From Phellopilus nigrolimitatus (taxonomy: Eukaryota > Basidiomycota > Agaricomycetes > Hymenochaetales > Hymenochaetaceae), in the NCBI GenBank assembly GCA_021029095.1, contig JAJOHG010000030.1, positions 62,001 to 126,000 of the forward strand: a DNA stretch of 64,000 nucleotides, in the 5' to 3' direction. Below are positions 36,777-48,582 of the stretch, piece by piece (the first letter of the stretch is position 1; each line of letters begins with the position of its first letter). A program made the position numbers and the translations under genes. The notes under the pieces were generated by a model. The model saw only the letters and a program-made list of their open reading frames with translations. It was not told the origin of the DNA and did no database searches.

Positions 36777-38170
36777 CTACCACTGGCCTTTCCACCAGTG
36801 CTTCTTGTGGCGGTCCTGGTCATCGACAAGGTGGTCGCGTTTGTGTCCGCGGCGATGCTCACGTTCACGATCGTATCCGCGCCCATGTTTCATATTTGCT
36901 GAGGGAGACGAAGTCAAAAATCAAACATCTGAGTAAAAGATGTCAGGCATTAAACACTTACCAGAATTGTATGGATCTGTGAAAAGTTGGTTCATACCTT
37001 CCCTATTACGATTGTAATCAACAGCATGATGTGCGGTGTTCGCAGGAGCAGGAGCGGAATACGGCGGCGGTGGCGGCAGGTTTCGATCGCTGTGATTTCC
37101 CGATATCGAAGCTTGGTCAACGCCATTGACAAGATATCTCTCCCGTCCATCGGGATACGAGTAAGTGATATGCTCGTTGCCCTATTGCATTGATACGTAA
37201 AAAAACGCTTATATTGAAGACTATCAAGCCACTCACGTTCGAGTCCGTGCGCTTCCATACACTTTCTGTAACACCATTTATCGACCGGGTCATCCTGCTT
37301 TGCGAGATCCAGCGTGTATTTCCGTCCGCCCCTCCGGCGGAAAAACCGCGAGACGAGGACTGGAAATTCGCAGTCTGCCCTTGGAATGGAGCACCCATCG
37401 ACGGAAATGCGTTCGCTTGTGAAAGCATTCCAAAGGCTGGATTCCCTCCCATCATGCTATCGAAAAGCGACCCATGGCCATATGGGTCGCGTCTAAAGGG
37501 GCTACCTGCTGACGGATGTGCATTTGCAAAAAACGGGTCATCGAACTGGTGCCGCATCCCGCCGAATATGGAATCGAAGAGGGAGAAAGGATCGGTGAAA
37601 CCTGCATGCATATGCGGAGATGATGCGCCAAATTGGTGCGAAAAGAATGGGTCATTAAATGCCGCGTTACTGAAGGGGTCGCCGCGCCTGTGAGCATGTG
37701 AATGAGCCCGATGTCGGTGAGGTCTATGGTGGTGCGTGCGGTTTGCGTACGGATCTTGCTGCATTTCAGGAGCCGGCCATTCTCCATATCGGTCATAAAC
37801 CTGGGGTCGAGGGGTCAACGCTACCGATTATTACGGAAGTTTGTCTGATCGCAGCTCACCCGGCGCTTCTCCTCGTCGCTGAGCACCTCGTAGGCGTTAT
37901 TCACCTACAAACTGTTAGCAATACGTCGCCACACAGCAGGTTATACAGCATACCTTTCGGAACTGTTCCTCTGCATATGCCTTTTCCGCGTCGGATGCGC
38001 CTGGCGGGAGTCGGTCAGGATGTGTTTGGAGCGCCATCCTCCGGTATGCTCTCCGAACTCCAAGCAGCATAAGTAAATAAGCGGCCATTTGTTAAGCACG
38101 GAAATAACGCACTTTCTTCGGGTGACACATCCTGCTGGACATTGAGTGCCTCGTACAAGTTCTTAGCCAT
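36777..38170 (-). CDS. J-domain (DnaJ/Hsp40) co-chaperone, DNAJB-like
   Basis: An Hsp70 co-chaperone. Exon 1 (from 38170) reads MAKNLYEALNVQQDVSPEE; after an intron comes IRRAYRRMALQTHPDRLPPG with the invariant HPD, then EEQFRKVNNAYEVLSDEEKR and VYDRYGEWPAPEM, a complete J domain. The following region is rich in Asp-Pro-Phe/Gly-Phe repeats (DPFSLFDSIFGGMRHQFDDP) as in class B J-proteins. Next come RWISQSRMTRSINGVTESVW and GNEHITYSYPDGRERYLVNG, resembling DNAJB6/B2-type segments. The last exon is basic and His-rich (GRGYDREREHRRGHKRDH), ending WWKGQW at 36777. No Zn-finger domain is present. Client proteins unknown. The gene is divergent from IPI3 with only about 240 bp between starts. Confidence 0.9.
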
Positions 38171-38410
38171 TATCGCGAACAGTGAGGACGTGCGGCACGG
38201 AAAGAGTGAAAGCTGTGGTAGGTAGTGGAAGCAAAGGGATCCACGCCTTAAATGCGAACCCGTTTGAACTCCGACTCAGGGTCCTGCCGGTAGGAGGATC
38301 TCTAGAAAATTCCTCATATGAAACTTGAAGCCAATCTCTAAAACTTAGTGATACACTTCTTACTTCTGAACAACTCGTGGTATCCTTGCCTTCAGAACTC
38401 CTGCTGGCAC
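38171..38410. promoter_or_regulatory. Short divergent promoter, J-domain gene and IPI3
   Basis: About 240 bp between the start codons of two head-to-head genes, a chaperone and a ribosome-assembly factor. Shared regulation is an inference from spacing only; no specific factor site is claimed. Confidence 0.4.
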
Positions 38411-40468
38411 ATGCGTTATCAGGAAACGGTTCTGTGCTCTACTGGAGCATCCTCATCGAGCCAGGGACTAGGGGCGATCACGCTACACGACTTCCAGACT
38501 GGCTCGTTACTGGCGTCCTTCAAGCAAACTTGTGCAGACACGCACTCCACCGCCGTCCTACAAACGAAAAATGGCGAAGGAGGTTTCGTCCTGGCCGCTC
38601 AGCCAGATAAATCAATCTTGAATGCCTATTATTTTCAAAAGGTACGAAAATCCGGCATGGCTCAGCCATTTATAAAGCCCTTATTTTTGTTTTCTCTCTC
38701 CGCGTCTCTAGGACCAAATTGCATTGAAGATGGTACTTCCGGATAAACTATCTTGCATCGCGATCGACAAAGCCGGAGACTACTGTGCAGGTGGTACTGC
38801 TCAAGGCCGCATATATCTTTGGGAGGCTAGTCATGACTCGGTCCGAGTCTGAAATTAATTCCTGAATCTATCAGTATAGATTGCGTCCGGCATTCTTTTC
38901 AATCTTTGGGACGCACATTATCGCAAGGTCACTGTGCTCCGGTTTACTCATGATGGCGCCGCACTCATCTCCGGAAGCGAAGACTCGGGTGTCGCCGTCT
39001 GGCCCGTCTCGAGGCGCGTACACATCATTTTCTCGGGCGCTTGGATACTGCACCGTGACCTCTCATGAAGGCTGATCTAGAGTCAATCGTATTCATCGTA
39101 CAGTCTTCTGGCAAACGAGCTGCAGCATGAGATACCGACGCCTTACTGCATGCTCTCTGATCACACGCTGCCCATTACCGACATTTCCTGCGGGATCGGA
39201 TCTTTCCCATCGTGTCGTATCTTGACCTCCTCGATTGATCACTCCGTGAAGGTCAGTGCGAGCCTCCATAATGGCCTCTCGCGTCATATTAGGAGTGTTT
39301 ACCGCGTCTTACTTCTGCCGCATACTAGCTTTGGGACTTAGCCTCACGCTCGCTTTTAACAACTTTCCTATTTCCTTCTCCTATCCACTCGCTCGCTTTT
39401 GAAATCGCCGAACGCACTTTCTTCGCCGCATCTTCGGATAGCAATCCCTCAGGACCTGGAGGCTCGGTATACCAGGTCAAGCTTTTCCGAAAACGCGACC
39501 CACAGGACATCAGGTCTGGCGTCGAGGCACTTGGAGGCGGCGGCGTGGCAGAAGCAATCCGCCTCGAAACAGATCCAAAGCGCATGATTGCTGTTGGGTT
39601 CGTTTTGTCTTCTCTTCGTAGTTCGTCGTCATCATCTAATGATCGCTCTATTCTTCCTCCATCTGCAACACCCCCAAAATACATTTGCTCTGACGCGCTC
39701 AAATAGGCAGCCCATCTCGTCGCTGGCTTTTTCCCTGACGCAATCGACTTTACTCGTAGGAACCACCACGGGCGAGGTGCACCTGTATGACATCGCGTCG
39801 CACCAGCTTCTGCGCACGCTGTCTCCCGTCAAGGATAAGGCTCAAGGCCTCTCCGTTACACACATTGAGTGCATGCTCAAGCCTCCTGATTTGATAGGAC
39901 ACATAAGTCTAGGTATTAACGTAGCCGGGATGACGAGTGCGAAGGACGTTATGCCTACGAGACCTGTCGCACCCTTCCAAAGGGTGCGCGACGGAAAGGC
40001 ACGGGAAGTGCACGAGGTGTCAATGATGTTACCAGTACAAAACGAGGTCTGTTTTTCCCAATACCTTTTTTTCCAAGACCATTTGCAGCCATCAGCGGCG
40101 CTTTTTTGCTTCAAATGATGTATTGCTTTTCTTGGGTTTCTATTTGTACTCATAAGTTTTTATTGCATTGCCCTCAGATATTCCGCGATTCGACCATTTA
40201 TGCGACTTCCGAGCTCCTCAGAGATCATGCATTCTTCATACAGCCTTCCGTCTCGCAACCGAACGCACCAGGATCCAACGGCGTCTCCCAGTCGTCGCAG
40301 CTCGCCCAGCAGTCGCGAGTTTCCGAGCTGGAGGCTGAAGTGCAAGGCCTGCGTGCGCAGCTTTCGAAGGCGAAGGGCGTTAACGACGCGATGTGGGAGA
40401 CGGTCGTACAGCGTGTCGTGGCGGAAAAGAAGGGCACTGCTGGTCTTGCCGTGAACGGGTCTGGGTAA
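38411..40468 (+). CDS. IPI3: Ipi3/WDR18-like WD40 protein of the Rix1 ribosome-assembly complex
   Basis: A nuclear WD40 protein of the Rix1-Ipi1-Ipi3 complex, needed for ITS2 processing and pre-60S maturation. It starts MRYQETVLCSTGAS, then ITLHDFQTGSLLASFKQT, NAYYFQKDQIALKM, LPDKLSCIAIDKAGDYCAGG, GRIYLWEIASGILFNLWDAH, VLRFTHDGAALISGSEDSGV, HTLPITDISCGIGSFPSCRI, SSIDHSVKLWDLASRSLL, PISSLAFSLTQSTLLVGTTT and GEVHLYDIASHQLLRTL. The C-terminus is a coiled coil (RVSELEAEVQGLRAQLSKAK), as in WDR18. One intron (38826-38879) appears to use a GC donor (GAG|GCTAGT...TATAG). The next intron donor may also be non-standard (near 39013). The upstream in-frame codon at 38348 is not preferred. Stop 40466-40468. 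Confidence 0.92.
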
Positions 40469-41337
40469 GCCCCGCCACTCATCGTCGGCACCTATATCGG
40501 GATCCGCGGCCATACCTACAGCGGAGGATTGGACAGATTGCATTTGACACGAGGTTACGGGGCGATTGCCATCTCGAACCTCTACAGTGTTTCAATTGTC
40601 GGCATGTGACTGATTGGCGGCTATATCTCAGTAGGAAAAAAATCGATTAAAAGTACACTCCACGCACTTCTAATGTCCACATTCATCTCTCATACTTGAC
40701 TTCCATCGATCCATCCATTCTAAGCTCCGGGTCCTGTCAAGGTTCTGTATTCTGCGGTCTCATATTAAAACTTCCCTTGGTAAGAACATCCGGGATGCCC
40801 TCTCCGACTGACAGGTTAAGATAGATCGCTTGCATGGATGTATCCCCACGAAGCTGCAAATCTTGGAGCTGCAGAACGCCTTTATATGAAGACCTACAAG
40901 GAGTAAGCTATATTAAGAATAAGCAAGTACAAAAATGCACGACGACCTAGGACTTCAATTCTCATCAGTCGAGCCTCGAGAATACAGCTTGCTGACCATC
41001 TTTTTGACCACATCGACTCCACATTGTTCCCCTTCCCTTTTTCTTGAGCCCGTTCAGCAATTTGGCAATTTTTATGATGCATTTGCAGTTAGAGCATTCT
41101 CGTAAAAGCTTGGGATTCTGTTTTACAGCGCTTCGACAGGCGGAGAAGTCGGTAAGTATTCCATGTCTGTCAGGAAAAAATATGCCCGCTCACATTTATG
41201 CATGAACCCCTTTAGGCGTTGAGCTCATCATCAAGCCACCTGAAAACAAATCGGTGAAGTAAAATTCCCATGAAGTCCTACCACTCAACGCCGGTGCACT
41301 TCTCCAGACCTTCATTTGCATCTCCTCCGGCTCAATA
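40469..41337. other. Intergenic, IPI3 3' side to MITE
   Basis: No supported gene. A short plus-strand piece around 41120-41335 can be read through a possible intron (GTAAGT...CTTTAG at 41152-41216) into VELIIKPPENKSVK, which then stops. It may be a decayed gene fragment interrupted by the element that follows, but I cannot assign it. Confidence 0.35.
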
Positions 41338-41888
41338 GGCGTGGTCAGATATGGCGATCCAAGACGTGATCCAAAACGCGATCCAAACTCATGGATCGTG
41401 TCCTGGATCACTTTCCATATCTGACCAGCAGCGATCCAGACAAGGATCCGAGCATGACCGAAGTTTCTCCGAACGTTTACGTCACTTTTTTTTTTTACAA
41501 GTCCTTACATGTACAGCGAGATTATAAACACATTATTTAAATTCATTGAAAAATGCACCTGGTCTCATTTTTTCCCAGTGTGACAAGTGCATATGAAAGC
41601 TTATGAATCACAATTTAAAAGGGAAGGATCCAGCGTAGACAAGCGGAGGGAAGGGATCGACTAAACTACTTCATAAGATAGTAACAAAAAGTGTACAAAA
41701 TCGTGAGTAAGAGTCAACAATCGCGACGCGATCCAGACAAGTGAATCGACTCCAGAGTCGATTCACTTTTCTGGATCGATCCAAGCTGGATCGCATGGAT
41801 CGTGCGGTTTTCGGGGTCCACGATCCATCAGAACTTCTGTTGGATCGCATTTTGGATCGCACGTTGGATCGCCATATCTGACCACGCC
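41338..41888. mobile_element. MITE-like foldback element with TA target duplication and GATCCA iterons
   Basis: A 551-bp unit with long terminal inverted repeats: the left end reads GGCGTGGTCAGATATGGCGA and continues with GATCCAA units (41338-41388). The right end (about 41838-41888) is its near-perfect inverse ending CTGACCACGCC. It is flanked by TA at 41336-41337 and 41889-41890, consistent with a Tc1/mariner-like TA duplication, although AAT is an alternative. The core TGGTCAGATATGG occurs three times (41342+, 41415-, 41872-), so the left end itself can fold into a hairpin. More than fifteen GATCC/GGATC words occur, mostly clustered at both ends. The centre (41460-41700) is AT-rich. No transposase is encoded, so mobility would depend on one elsewhere. 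Confidence 0.78.
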
Positions 41889-43151
41889 TAATAGCTTTCC
41901 CCATAACTATGAAATAAGGAGAGTATATGGTCTAGCACGGACTGATGCCCGAAATTATAAAATCATGTATTTATAGGTCCTCGGTGAAGTGCGAATAATC
42001 TGAAGGATATAAAAGCTGAACTGCAATTGACAAATGCTTTCACGAACCTATTGTCTACGGTTTGCCTCATCCAAGGTTGGCCATCGTCCGAGTCCAGGGC
42101 GTCGCGCAAGAAGGCAAGTCAAATTTCTGCTAGATGAAGCTCCAGTAAAGGTTCCGCGGTAAGCCTCAGGAGAAGTCTGCACATCAGCACACCATGTCCT
42201 TCTGGAGTAGTGCCGTTGCGGTTTTGCCTTAATGTACTATGGCGTGCAAATGATCAAGGAAGATGCGCACTCGAGTGATTGATTTCCCAGTGCTTTTTCT
42301 CGATACTGCTGGATGGCAAGGGTCGCTATACGAAGCTCTTTACCGTTTGTCACACTCCTAACGGCTTCACGAATACATTTTGCCGGAAATTACAGTAAAC
42401 CCTCCTGTTATTGATCCCGCAGACGAGAACCCAGTTTTCTTGCGACATATAGTGCCCTTATTGAGGGTAGAAAAGCCCGCTCATTGTTGCGACTCGGTGA
42501 AGCACATGTAGAAAGAGTAAGAACCCTTACCTGTCCTTGAATTCATCGGCAGATGTAAGATGGAAGCAGTTTCGTACGTGGGAGCAATATATGTCAAGTG
42601 CTTCAGGAATCAAGGCCTCCGCAACGCAGACAATGACGAGTGGGGCGTAGACATTTACAGTAAGAGTGTGCTGCTTTCTGCTTCTCCGATATCCTGGACG
42701 TGTGTGCTGAGCCCAGTGATTAGCTCCAAGCCGATGAAATATTTGTATTTTCGTCGATAGGAAACGAAGATAACAATGAATGAGATACTGTGTTAACCGT
42801 CAAGTGCAAGTGGCTGGGATTTGCCACCGGAAACAGACGCACGCTAAGTACGCGACACGGTCGGACATTGGACTTGCATCTTGAGGACTTCACCATCCTC
42901 CGGGTCGTCTACACGTCCTTGCTCGGCTTTAGAACAGAGCCATACATTGTCTATTCTTTGGGACTACGCTGAGCCCGATTCGTTACTAGGCTGTAACTCG
43001 CAAAGACGTCAACTCTCCGAAAGGTCCTCTACTTGCATTTGTTCGTATGCGGTCTTGAAAGGCATCTGAAACGTGTATTACATCTCCGGAACTTCTCTCG
43101 AAGTCGACTATTATAGTACAGGATCTTCTCTACTGAACGTGCCAATACACA
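41889..43151. other. Gene-poor stretch between the MITE and CDK7
   Basis: No gene is supported. Short frames (42560-42760, 42790-42972, 42881-43069, all +) show no domain and stop codons are frequent in all frames. Composition is intermediate. The proximal part is the CDK7 promoter. Confidence 0.45.
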
Positions 43152-44646
43152 ATGGACGCTGTCGAGAAGGCTAATGCGGCCAAGCAGAAGAAATGGTGAG
43201 TTGTGCAATTCGCTGCTGCGCAGCGTGGTCAAGGTACATGTTCATTGCAGGGTGAAGGACCGAAAGATAGGAGAGGGTGCTTATGCCGTTGTCTACGAAG
43301 GTACGTGTATGACAAGCCACACGTACAGATTTGTGGTTTCACCGACACTTGCTGCTCAGGCCACGAAACGGAAACTGGGAGAGGGGTTGCTATCAAGAAG
43401 ATCAAGGTTGGTCAGTTCAAAGATGGATTGGACATGTCTGCCATCCGGGAAGTCAAGTATTTGAAGGAGCTGCAACACAAAAATGTCATAGGAGTGCGTG
43501 CAAACCCATACCTACTTATCGAACTGAGTGGCTCATCCCGCCCTCTCCTCCTTGTCTTCCTATTGTCTATGCGGGTTTAACAGCTTCTCGACGTTTTTTC
43601 CTCGAAGACAAATCTCAACCTCGTTTTAGAATACCTTGGCGGAGGAGACCTCGAGCTCATCATAAAGGACAGATCCATCGTATTCTTACCTGCCGACATC
43701 AAGAGTTGGTTAGCAATGACATTCAGAGGACTCGAGTTTTGTCATAGAAACTGGATCCTACATCGCGTATGCTTCTTTCTCTCCGCTATCAATTGATTAA
43801 ATGTTCTGACTTCTTTCAAGGACTTGAAGCCTAACAATTTACTTATTGCTTCAGACGGCCAGCTCAAAATTGCGGATTTTGGTCTGGCTAGGGACTTTGC
43901 TGATCCAGGGTATAAAATGACGTGTCAAGTCATCACAAGGTTTCTTTCTGCTATTTAACACCTGTACTCTCACTTTGTTAATGTGAAATTATTAGATGGT
44001 ACAGACCGCCAGAACTGCTATTTGGCTGCCGCTACTATGGGACTGGCGTTGACATTTGGTCCGTAGGCTGCATCTTCGCGGAGCTTATGCTTCGGATACC
44101 ATACCTTCCTGGAGAGAGCGACATGGATCAGTTAAAGACCATATTTCGTGCTCTTGGAACTCCATCTGTGGAGGAATGGCCTGTCAGTGTTCCCTGTCCT
44201 ATGTAACTTGCCTACTGCTCATTTCTCATTATTCACAGGGCCACACGAAGCTGCCGGATTACATCACCGTGGGCCAGTTCCCCAAACCTCCCCTACGCGA
44301 TCTTTTCACAGCCGCGACCGGTGATGCTCTTAACCTTCTCAGCCGTTGTCTCATCTACGAGCCCCGCAAGCGCATATCGTGTAAGGACGCGCTAAGCCAC
44401 GCATACTTCTTCGCGCTGCCGAACCCCACGCATCCTTCAAAGCTGCCAAAGTCCGCAAACCAGCAAGCACCTCGTCCGCTAGAGGAGGTGGACGGCAACG
44501 TCAATCAGGACGCACCGGGACCCGCTGTGAAGGCGAATGCACCTAACGCCAACCGGTTGAAGCGTAAGGCATCCATCACAGATGCGGAGACTCGCTCCGT
44601 CGCTCGTCGTCTCGATTTTACGAACATCTCTCAGAAATCACCATAG
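43152..44646 (+). CDS. CDK7: CDK7/Kin28-like kinase of TFIIH
   Basis: A cyclin-dependent kinase of the TFIIH/CAK type, which phosphorylates Ser5 of the RNA polymerase II CTD (Kin28 role). Six or more exons join in frame: [16 protein letters not shown] (Gly-rich loop), [19 protein letters not shown] and [18 protein letters not shown] (catalytic Lys and C helix), [32 protein letters not shown] (catalytic loop), [16 protein letters not shown] (DFG), then [20 protein letters not shown] with the activating Thr, [19 protein letters not shown], and [19 protein letters not shown] long basic C-terminal tail ([20 protein letters not shown]) follows. Start ATG 43152 ([15 protein letters not shown]). Stop 44644-44646. 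Confidence 0.95.
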
Positions 44647-45043
44647 TATGTGTGATACTCTGTCTCATCCCCTTCCTCCCATTTCCTTTCGTTTTCCGGA
44701 CTCTGTATTTTTATTTATTTCTTTAATCATTTCTCTATCGCTACCCGTATCACTCGTTTGTCTGGCAAAAATCTCTGCACATTTATCGTATCGTCCCCGC
44801 TCGCATCGTTCTCTTATTTTCCGCTGAAGTGGAAGACGATTACGTGTACAACGCTCATTAAAGACGTACGAACCCAGTAGATGCGGAAAACAAAAGCAAT
44901 GAAGAAAACTGCAAGTACTTTGTACAGATGATTGGAGATTTGATGGACGTTCGCCATTTACAAGACAGAAAGCATGACGAAGAGAAAAGAAGAAAAACGG
45001 AATTAAGGAAAACGCAAATTCACAACCGTCCCAATGTTACATG
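44647..45043. other. Convergent 3' region, CDK7 and nucleoporin gene
   Basis: The 3' flanks of two convergent genes, pyrimidine-rich just after the CDK7 stop. No gene seen. Confidence 0.5.
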
Positions 45044-47585
45044 TTACCGCGGCGCATCACAGACCGTACACTTCTCCGTTGCAGAAGCGGGGTTGGTTAG
45101 CATGCATGTCGAACACGACCACGAATCACCACCGCTCTTTGCCTTCGGCGGCGCCACTCCAGCCGCGGCCCAATCAAAAGCCTTCACAGCGGGCGCAGCA
45201 GGGGGGATCGGCATCGACTCGGGAGGTGTCACCGCTTTCTTCTCGGCTGGCTTGGCGCCTGGGCGCGGCGCGTCACAGATTGTGCACTTCTCTACAGCCG
45301 AAGAGGGATTTTGTAGCATGCAGACGGCACACGTCCAGCCGGCCGCCTGAGCAGCAGGCTTCATTCCAGACGCAGCGTAATCGAAAGCTTTAGGAGCGGA
45401 CGACGAAGATGAGCCGTTCGTTAACGGCTTGGAGAAGTCAAAGGTCGGAAGTGAAGCAACAGGGACAGCCAACGCTGCGCTGCGAGCATCTGCGTGGTTT
45501 GATATGTCCGGAAGGACCGACATATTGAAGACGTAGACTGGGAGAGTCGACTCGCTCATCTCCATTGCTACATCTTTAGGCTCTTTCGTCTTCTGGGCTT
45601 GTTCAAAAAGGTTGTTCGGTGGTGGCTTGCTCGATGGGACCATCACCGGAGCTGCAGCAGGCTTGAGGATCTCATTCTCATCTTCCTCCGCAATAAATGA
45701 AGTGCGCAGCTTGGAAGGTGCCTTAGGTAAAGAGGTCCTACTGGCACCAAAAACCGATGCCTTCCCGTTTGGAGCTAGTGAAGACGTGGAGGCATTGCTG
45801 GGTACTGGATTCGAAGGCCGCAAAAGTCCAGAGGTAGGCTCCACCGGCTCGATAATCTCGGACGGCTTTGTGTACGCGTTATTGCCAGCCACGTCATCGT
45901 CTTCAACCTCCTCAATGGTTACTGTCCGGAACTTCTTTTTGGGGGAAGGCTTTTCCTCGGGCTCCTCCTCGATCGTCGGCGTATTGCCATTTACACGCGT
46001 CTCTTCTTCGATAGGACTTCTCCTAGATTTTCCTAGTCCGGGCGGAGGTCTGCTGCGTTTCGCACCCTACAAGAAAGACGGTGAGCAGGATATCAACGAT
46101 AAAGTAACCAGCGTTTCGTACCTTCGGGACCGTCGCCTCAATGATTGCTTTCGGCGTTGGCATCTCCATTTTCTTTTCCTGCTCTTTCTCCTTTTTCTCC
46201 GCTTCCTTTACCTTCCGCTCGGACACCCGCCGCTTTTCCTTCGGCCTCGTCATATGTTTCACCGGACTCGCCGTCTGATATGGGTTCGCGATGTCAGGCT
46301 TGGGCGGTGGAGTAACTTCCACGAGCATCTCTGACAACACCATTGCCGCACGTGTAGGTGTCTGCGCGCCATCTGTACCGGTACCGGTATTCGAGACGCG
46401 CCTCTGTGAGGGCGGCATGCCAGGGGTAACAGGCGGAGACGCACCACTCACGACTTGGCGCAAGGGCGAAGGAACAGCTGGAGCAGTTTTTGGCCGTATA
46501 GACGTACGTGGCAGAGGTTTTACATTGAATTTGGAAGGCGATGATCGGCCTTCACCACCACCAGAGCCGAAAACTGGAGCTGACTGCGAGGCGGACATTC
46601 CTGGCATTGAGCCTGGATCGTCTTTATCCTCGCCAACCCTGCGCCGCTTCGTGTTTTCAGGCTTGAACGCATCCTGGGAGGTTGCGCGAGAGTACGTGCT
46701 ACGTCGAGTCCGAGCGGGCGTAGCACGCGCGCTCCCCGCTCCATTCCAACGGATGGCGCCATTCGGATCTTTGTCTAGTTTCTTCCTGGTGGCGGAGGCC
46801 GAGTTATTTCTGAAGGTTGGAAGGGTTGCGTGTCCTGAGAACTTGCCGCGGCGCGGTGGTGAACGAGCTGGCGAAGGGGATATGAAATCATGATCAGGGG
46901 AGCGAGCCGGCGCCGGCGTGCTCGAAAAACGGAATGACTCGGGATTATAAGTTCCTGCAGATGGTTCAACTGAGAATGGGTTCTTCGACGAATATTGCAC
47001 CACTCACTGTCTTTAGGCTTGTCATTGTCCATGAGTGCTTGCATTCCGATACGTTCCAATATATTTACTGGTGATTTGTCTTTCTGCCTCTTTTCCACCC
47101 ACTCCTTGAGCTGTTCTATCTGTGCCTCACACGAACAGTTTGGAGAAGTAGAAGGGAGACCGGATCCCGACGCAACGGGTTGAGTCGGGGTATGAGGAAC
47201 AACAGACTCGCTGGAGTCTGGCATGGGCGTAGCGTCTCCAGTCGCGCTCGCACTTGCGATGTTTGCCTGTCACAGCATCGTAAGCCTTTCGTCAGTCCTC
47301 AAAAAAACTGACCTCTGACCTTTGCCTCTTCGTTGACACTTTCCGGCCCGCTTTCAGCTTGGGTCCCTCTGAGTTTCGCAATGAAGTCGAATATTCCAAA
47401 CAGACTCCAGTTCTGAGGATAACAGTCAGCTACAACGAAGTACAAGACAAGGCGCAGCTTACCTCTCCATTTTGCCTTTGCTGCGCCTGAGCCTCTGTGC
47501 CGTTCTCTACGCGTGTGTACGGGTTCACCCGCGACTTGCGGCGCTCATTGCGAGTGAACGGATTCCAACTCCTGATGGCGCTCAT
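45044..47585 (-). CDS. RanBP2-type zinc-finger protein, candidate Nup153/Nup1-like nucleoporin
   Basis: A multi-exon, mostly disordered protein. It begins MSAIRSWNPFTRNERRKSRV at 47585, a basic/amphipathic leader like those that anchor nuclear-basket nucleoporins. A coiled coil (CEAQIEQLKEWVEKRQKD) and long basic Ser/Pro/Thr-rich stretches follow (RRSTYSRATSQDAFKPENTK; KEKRRVSERKVKEAEKKEKE). Near the C-terminus come phenylalanine peptides (PTFDFSKPL) and two RanBP2-type zinc fingers: WTCAVCMLQNPSSAVEKCTI and WSCSTCMLTNPASATEKCTV (C-x2-C-x10-C-x2-C), the second ending the protein at CDAPR (45044). Such fingers bind Ran in Nup153/Nup358. A nuclear-pore basket role is inferred; another RanBP2-finger protein is possible. 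FG repeats are sparse. Confidence 0.78.
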
Positions 47586-47858
47586 AGTTGTGTATCGTGG
47601 TAAAAGGGCGGTTGACGGTGATGGAAGTTGAAAGTAAGGTGGGGTCGAGGCGACGCGGTTGAATTTATGGGCGACACAGGCCACGGCCACGATGCGTAGG
47701 CCACACATGAAAAGAGCACTGTTGTATTTCAGCCACAGTGAAACCGGCCCTGAAGTCAGTTGCGCCGGCCCTAAACTCGTATACGCGAAACGCGGTCCGC
47801 GGAAGACCGCATCTATGAACAACGTCGTAAACGACGAGCTCGACAAGAAAGTAGAACG
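47586..47858. promoter_or_regulatory. Divergent promoter, nucleoporin candidate and complex I subunit
   Basis: 273 bp separates two head-to-head start codons. It must contain both promoters; no individual element is claimed. Confidence 0.4.
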
Positions 47859-48582
47859 ATGCCTCAGAAGGTCGTCACAACGCCGTATCCGCTCATCGAC
47901 GGCGATCCACATGCCTTCCGCGTCGTCCGGTACTTCCGTCCGTCCGACTATGCGACCGTAGCAGCTGGCACTGCGGGCTTTCCTGCCCTTCTGTACTTTT
48001 GGGGTGCGCCTGTGCGTTTTATGGCAGGACTGGAAAAGGTCTGACGCAAATCAACAGACATGGCGGACCCGTCTCATTTTCGCCTAAGAACACATCTGCG
48101 CTTGGGCGGTCTTTTGGGCTTCCTCGGCGGTTTCATGATGGCCTACCAACGGTCGAGCTGTGCGTTCACATTCCATGGTTCCTATATATCGTACTCACGT
48201 GGCCTGGCTATTAAGTCCGCTTCTGGGGCTGGTCTGAGAATAAACGGGAGGAAGAGATGGACCTTGCAGAGCTCACGCAACGCGCTCAGGAGGGTAAGCC
48301 GTTATATGGTACATCCGACCAACCGTTATGGGTACAAGGCGCTGCACACAACAACTCTGCCTTCTCCCAGCTCAAGCTTCGTGAGTTTCTGCCCTCTAGC
48401 TATTTTAAGCAATGGCTAATGTGCATATGCAGATGCATTCCCTTGGTGCATATTCTTCAAACTTACATTGTTGTCGGGAAGCTTATGATTTTTTGGATAG
48501 GTTTAATCTCGTCAATCACCCACATCATGGTACTGACCCTGCAAAGTACGATGCGAAGACGGAAAAGAATGATGAGGAGTAA
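47859..48582 (+). CDS. NADH:ubiquinone oxidoreductase 21 kDa subunit (fungal complex I accessory subunit)
   Basis: A mitochondrial inner-membrane accessory subunit of complex I. It starts MPQKVVTTPYPLIDGDPHAF and RVVRYFRPSDYATVAAGTAG (N-terminal domain with a membrane helix). Spliced exons continue DMADPSHFRLRTHLRLGGLL, GFLGGFMMAYQRSS, FRFWGWSENKREEEMDLAEL, GKPLYGTSDQPLWVQGAAHN, and end AFPWFNLVNHPHHGTDPAKY, then DAKTEKNDEE. The FWGWSENKRE and NPHHG-like NHPHHGTDP motifs are characteristic of the C-terminal domain. Four short GT-AG introns restore frame. Stop 48580-48582. It is divergent from the nucleoporin candidate. Confidence 0.92.

Noticed and set aside
46291..46893. 200-residue plus-strand open frame
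   Set aside because: Antisense to the nucleoporin candidate, which has better splice and domain support.
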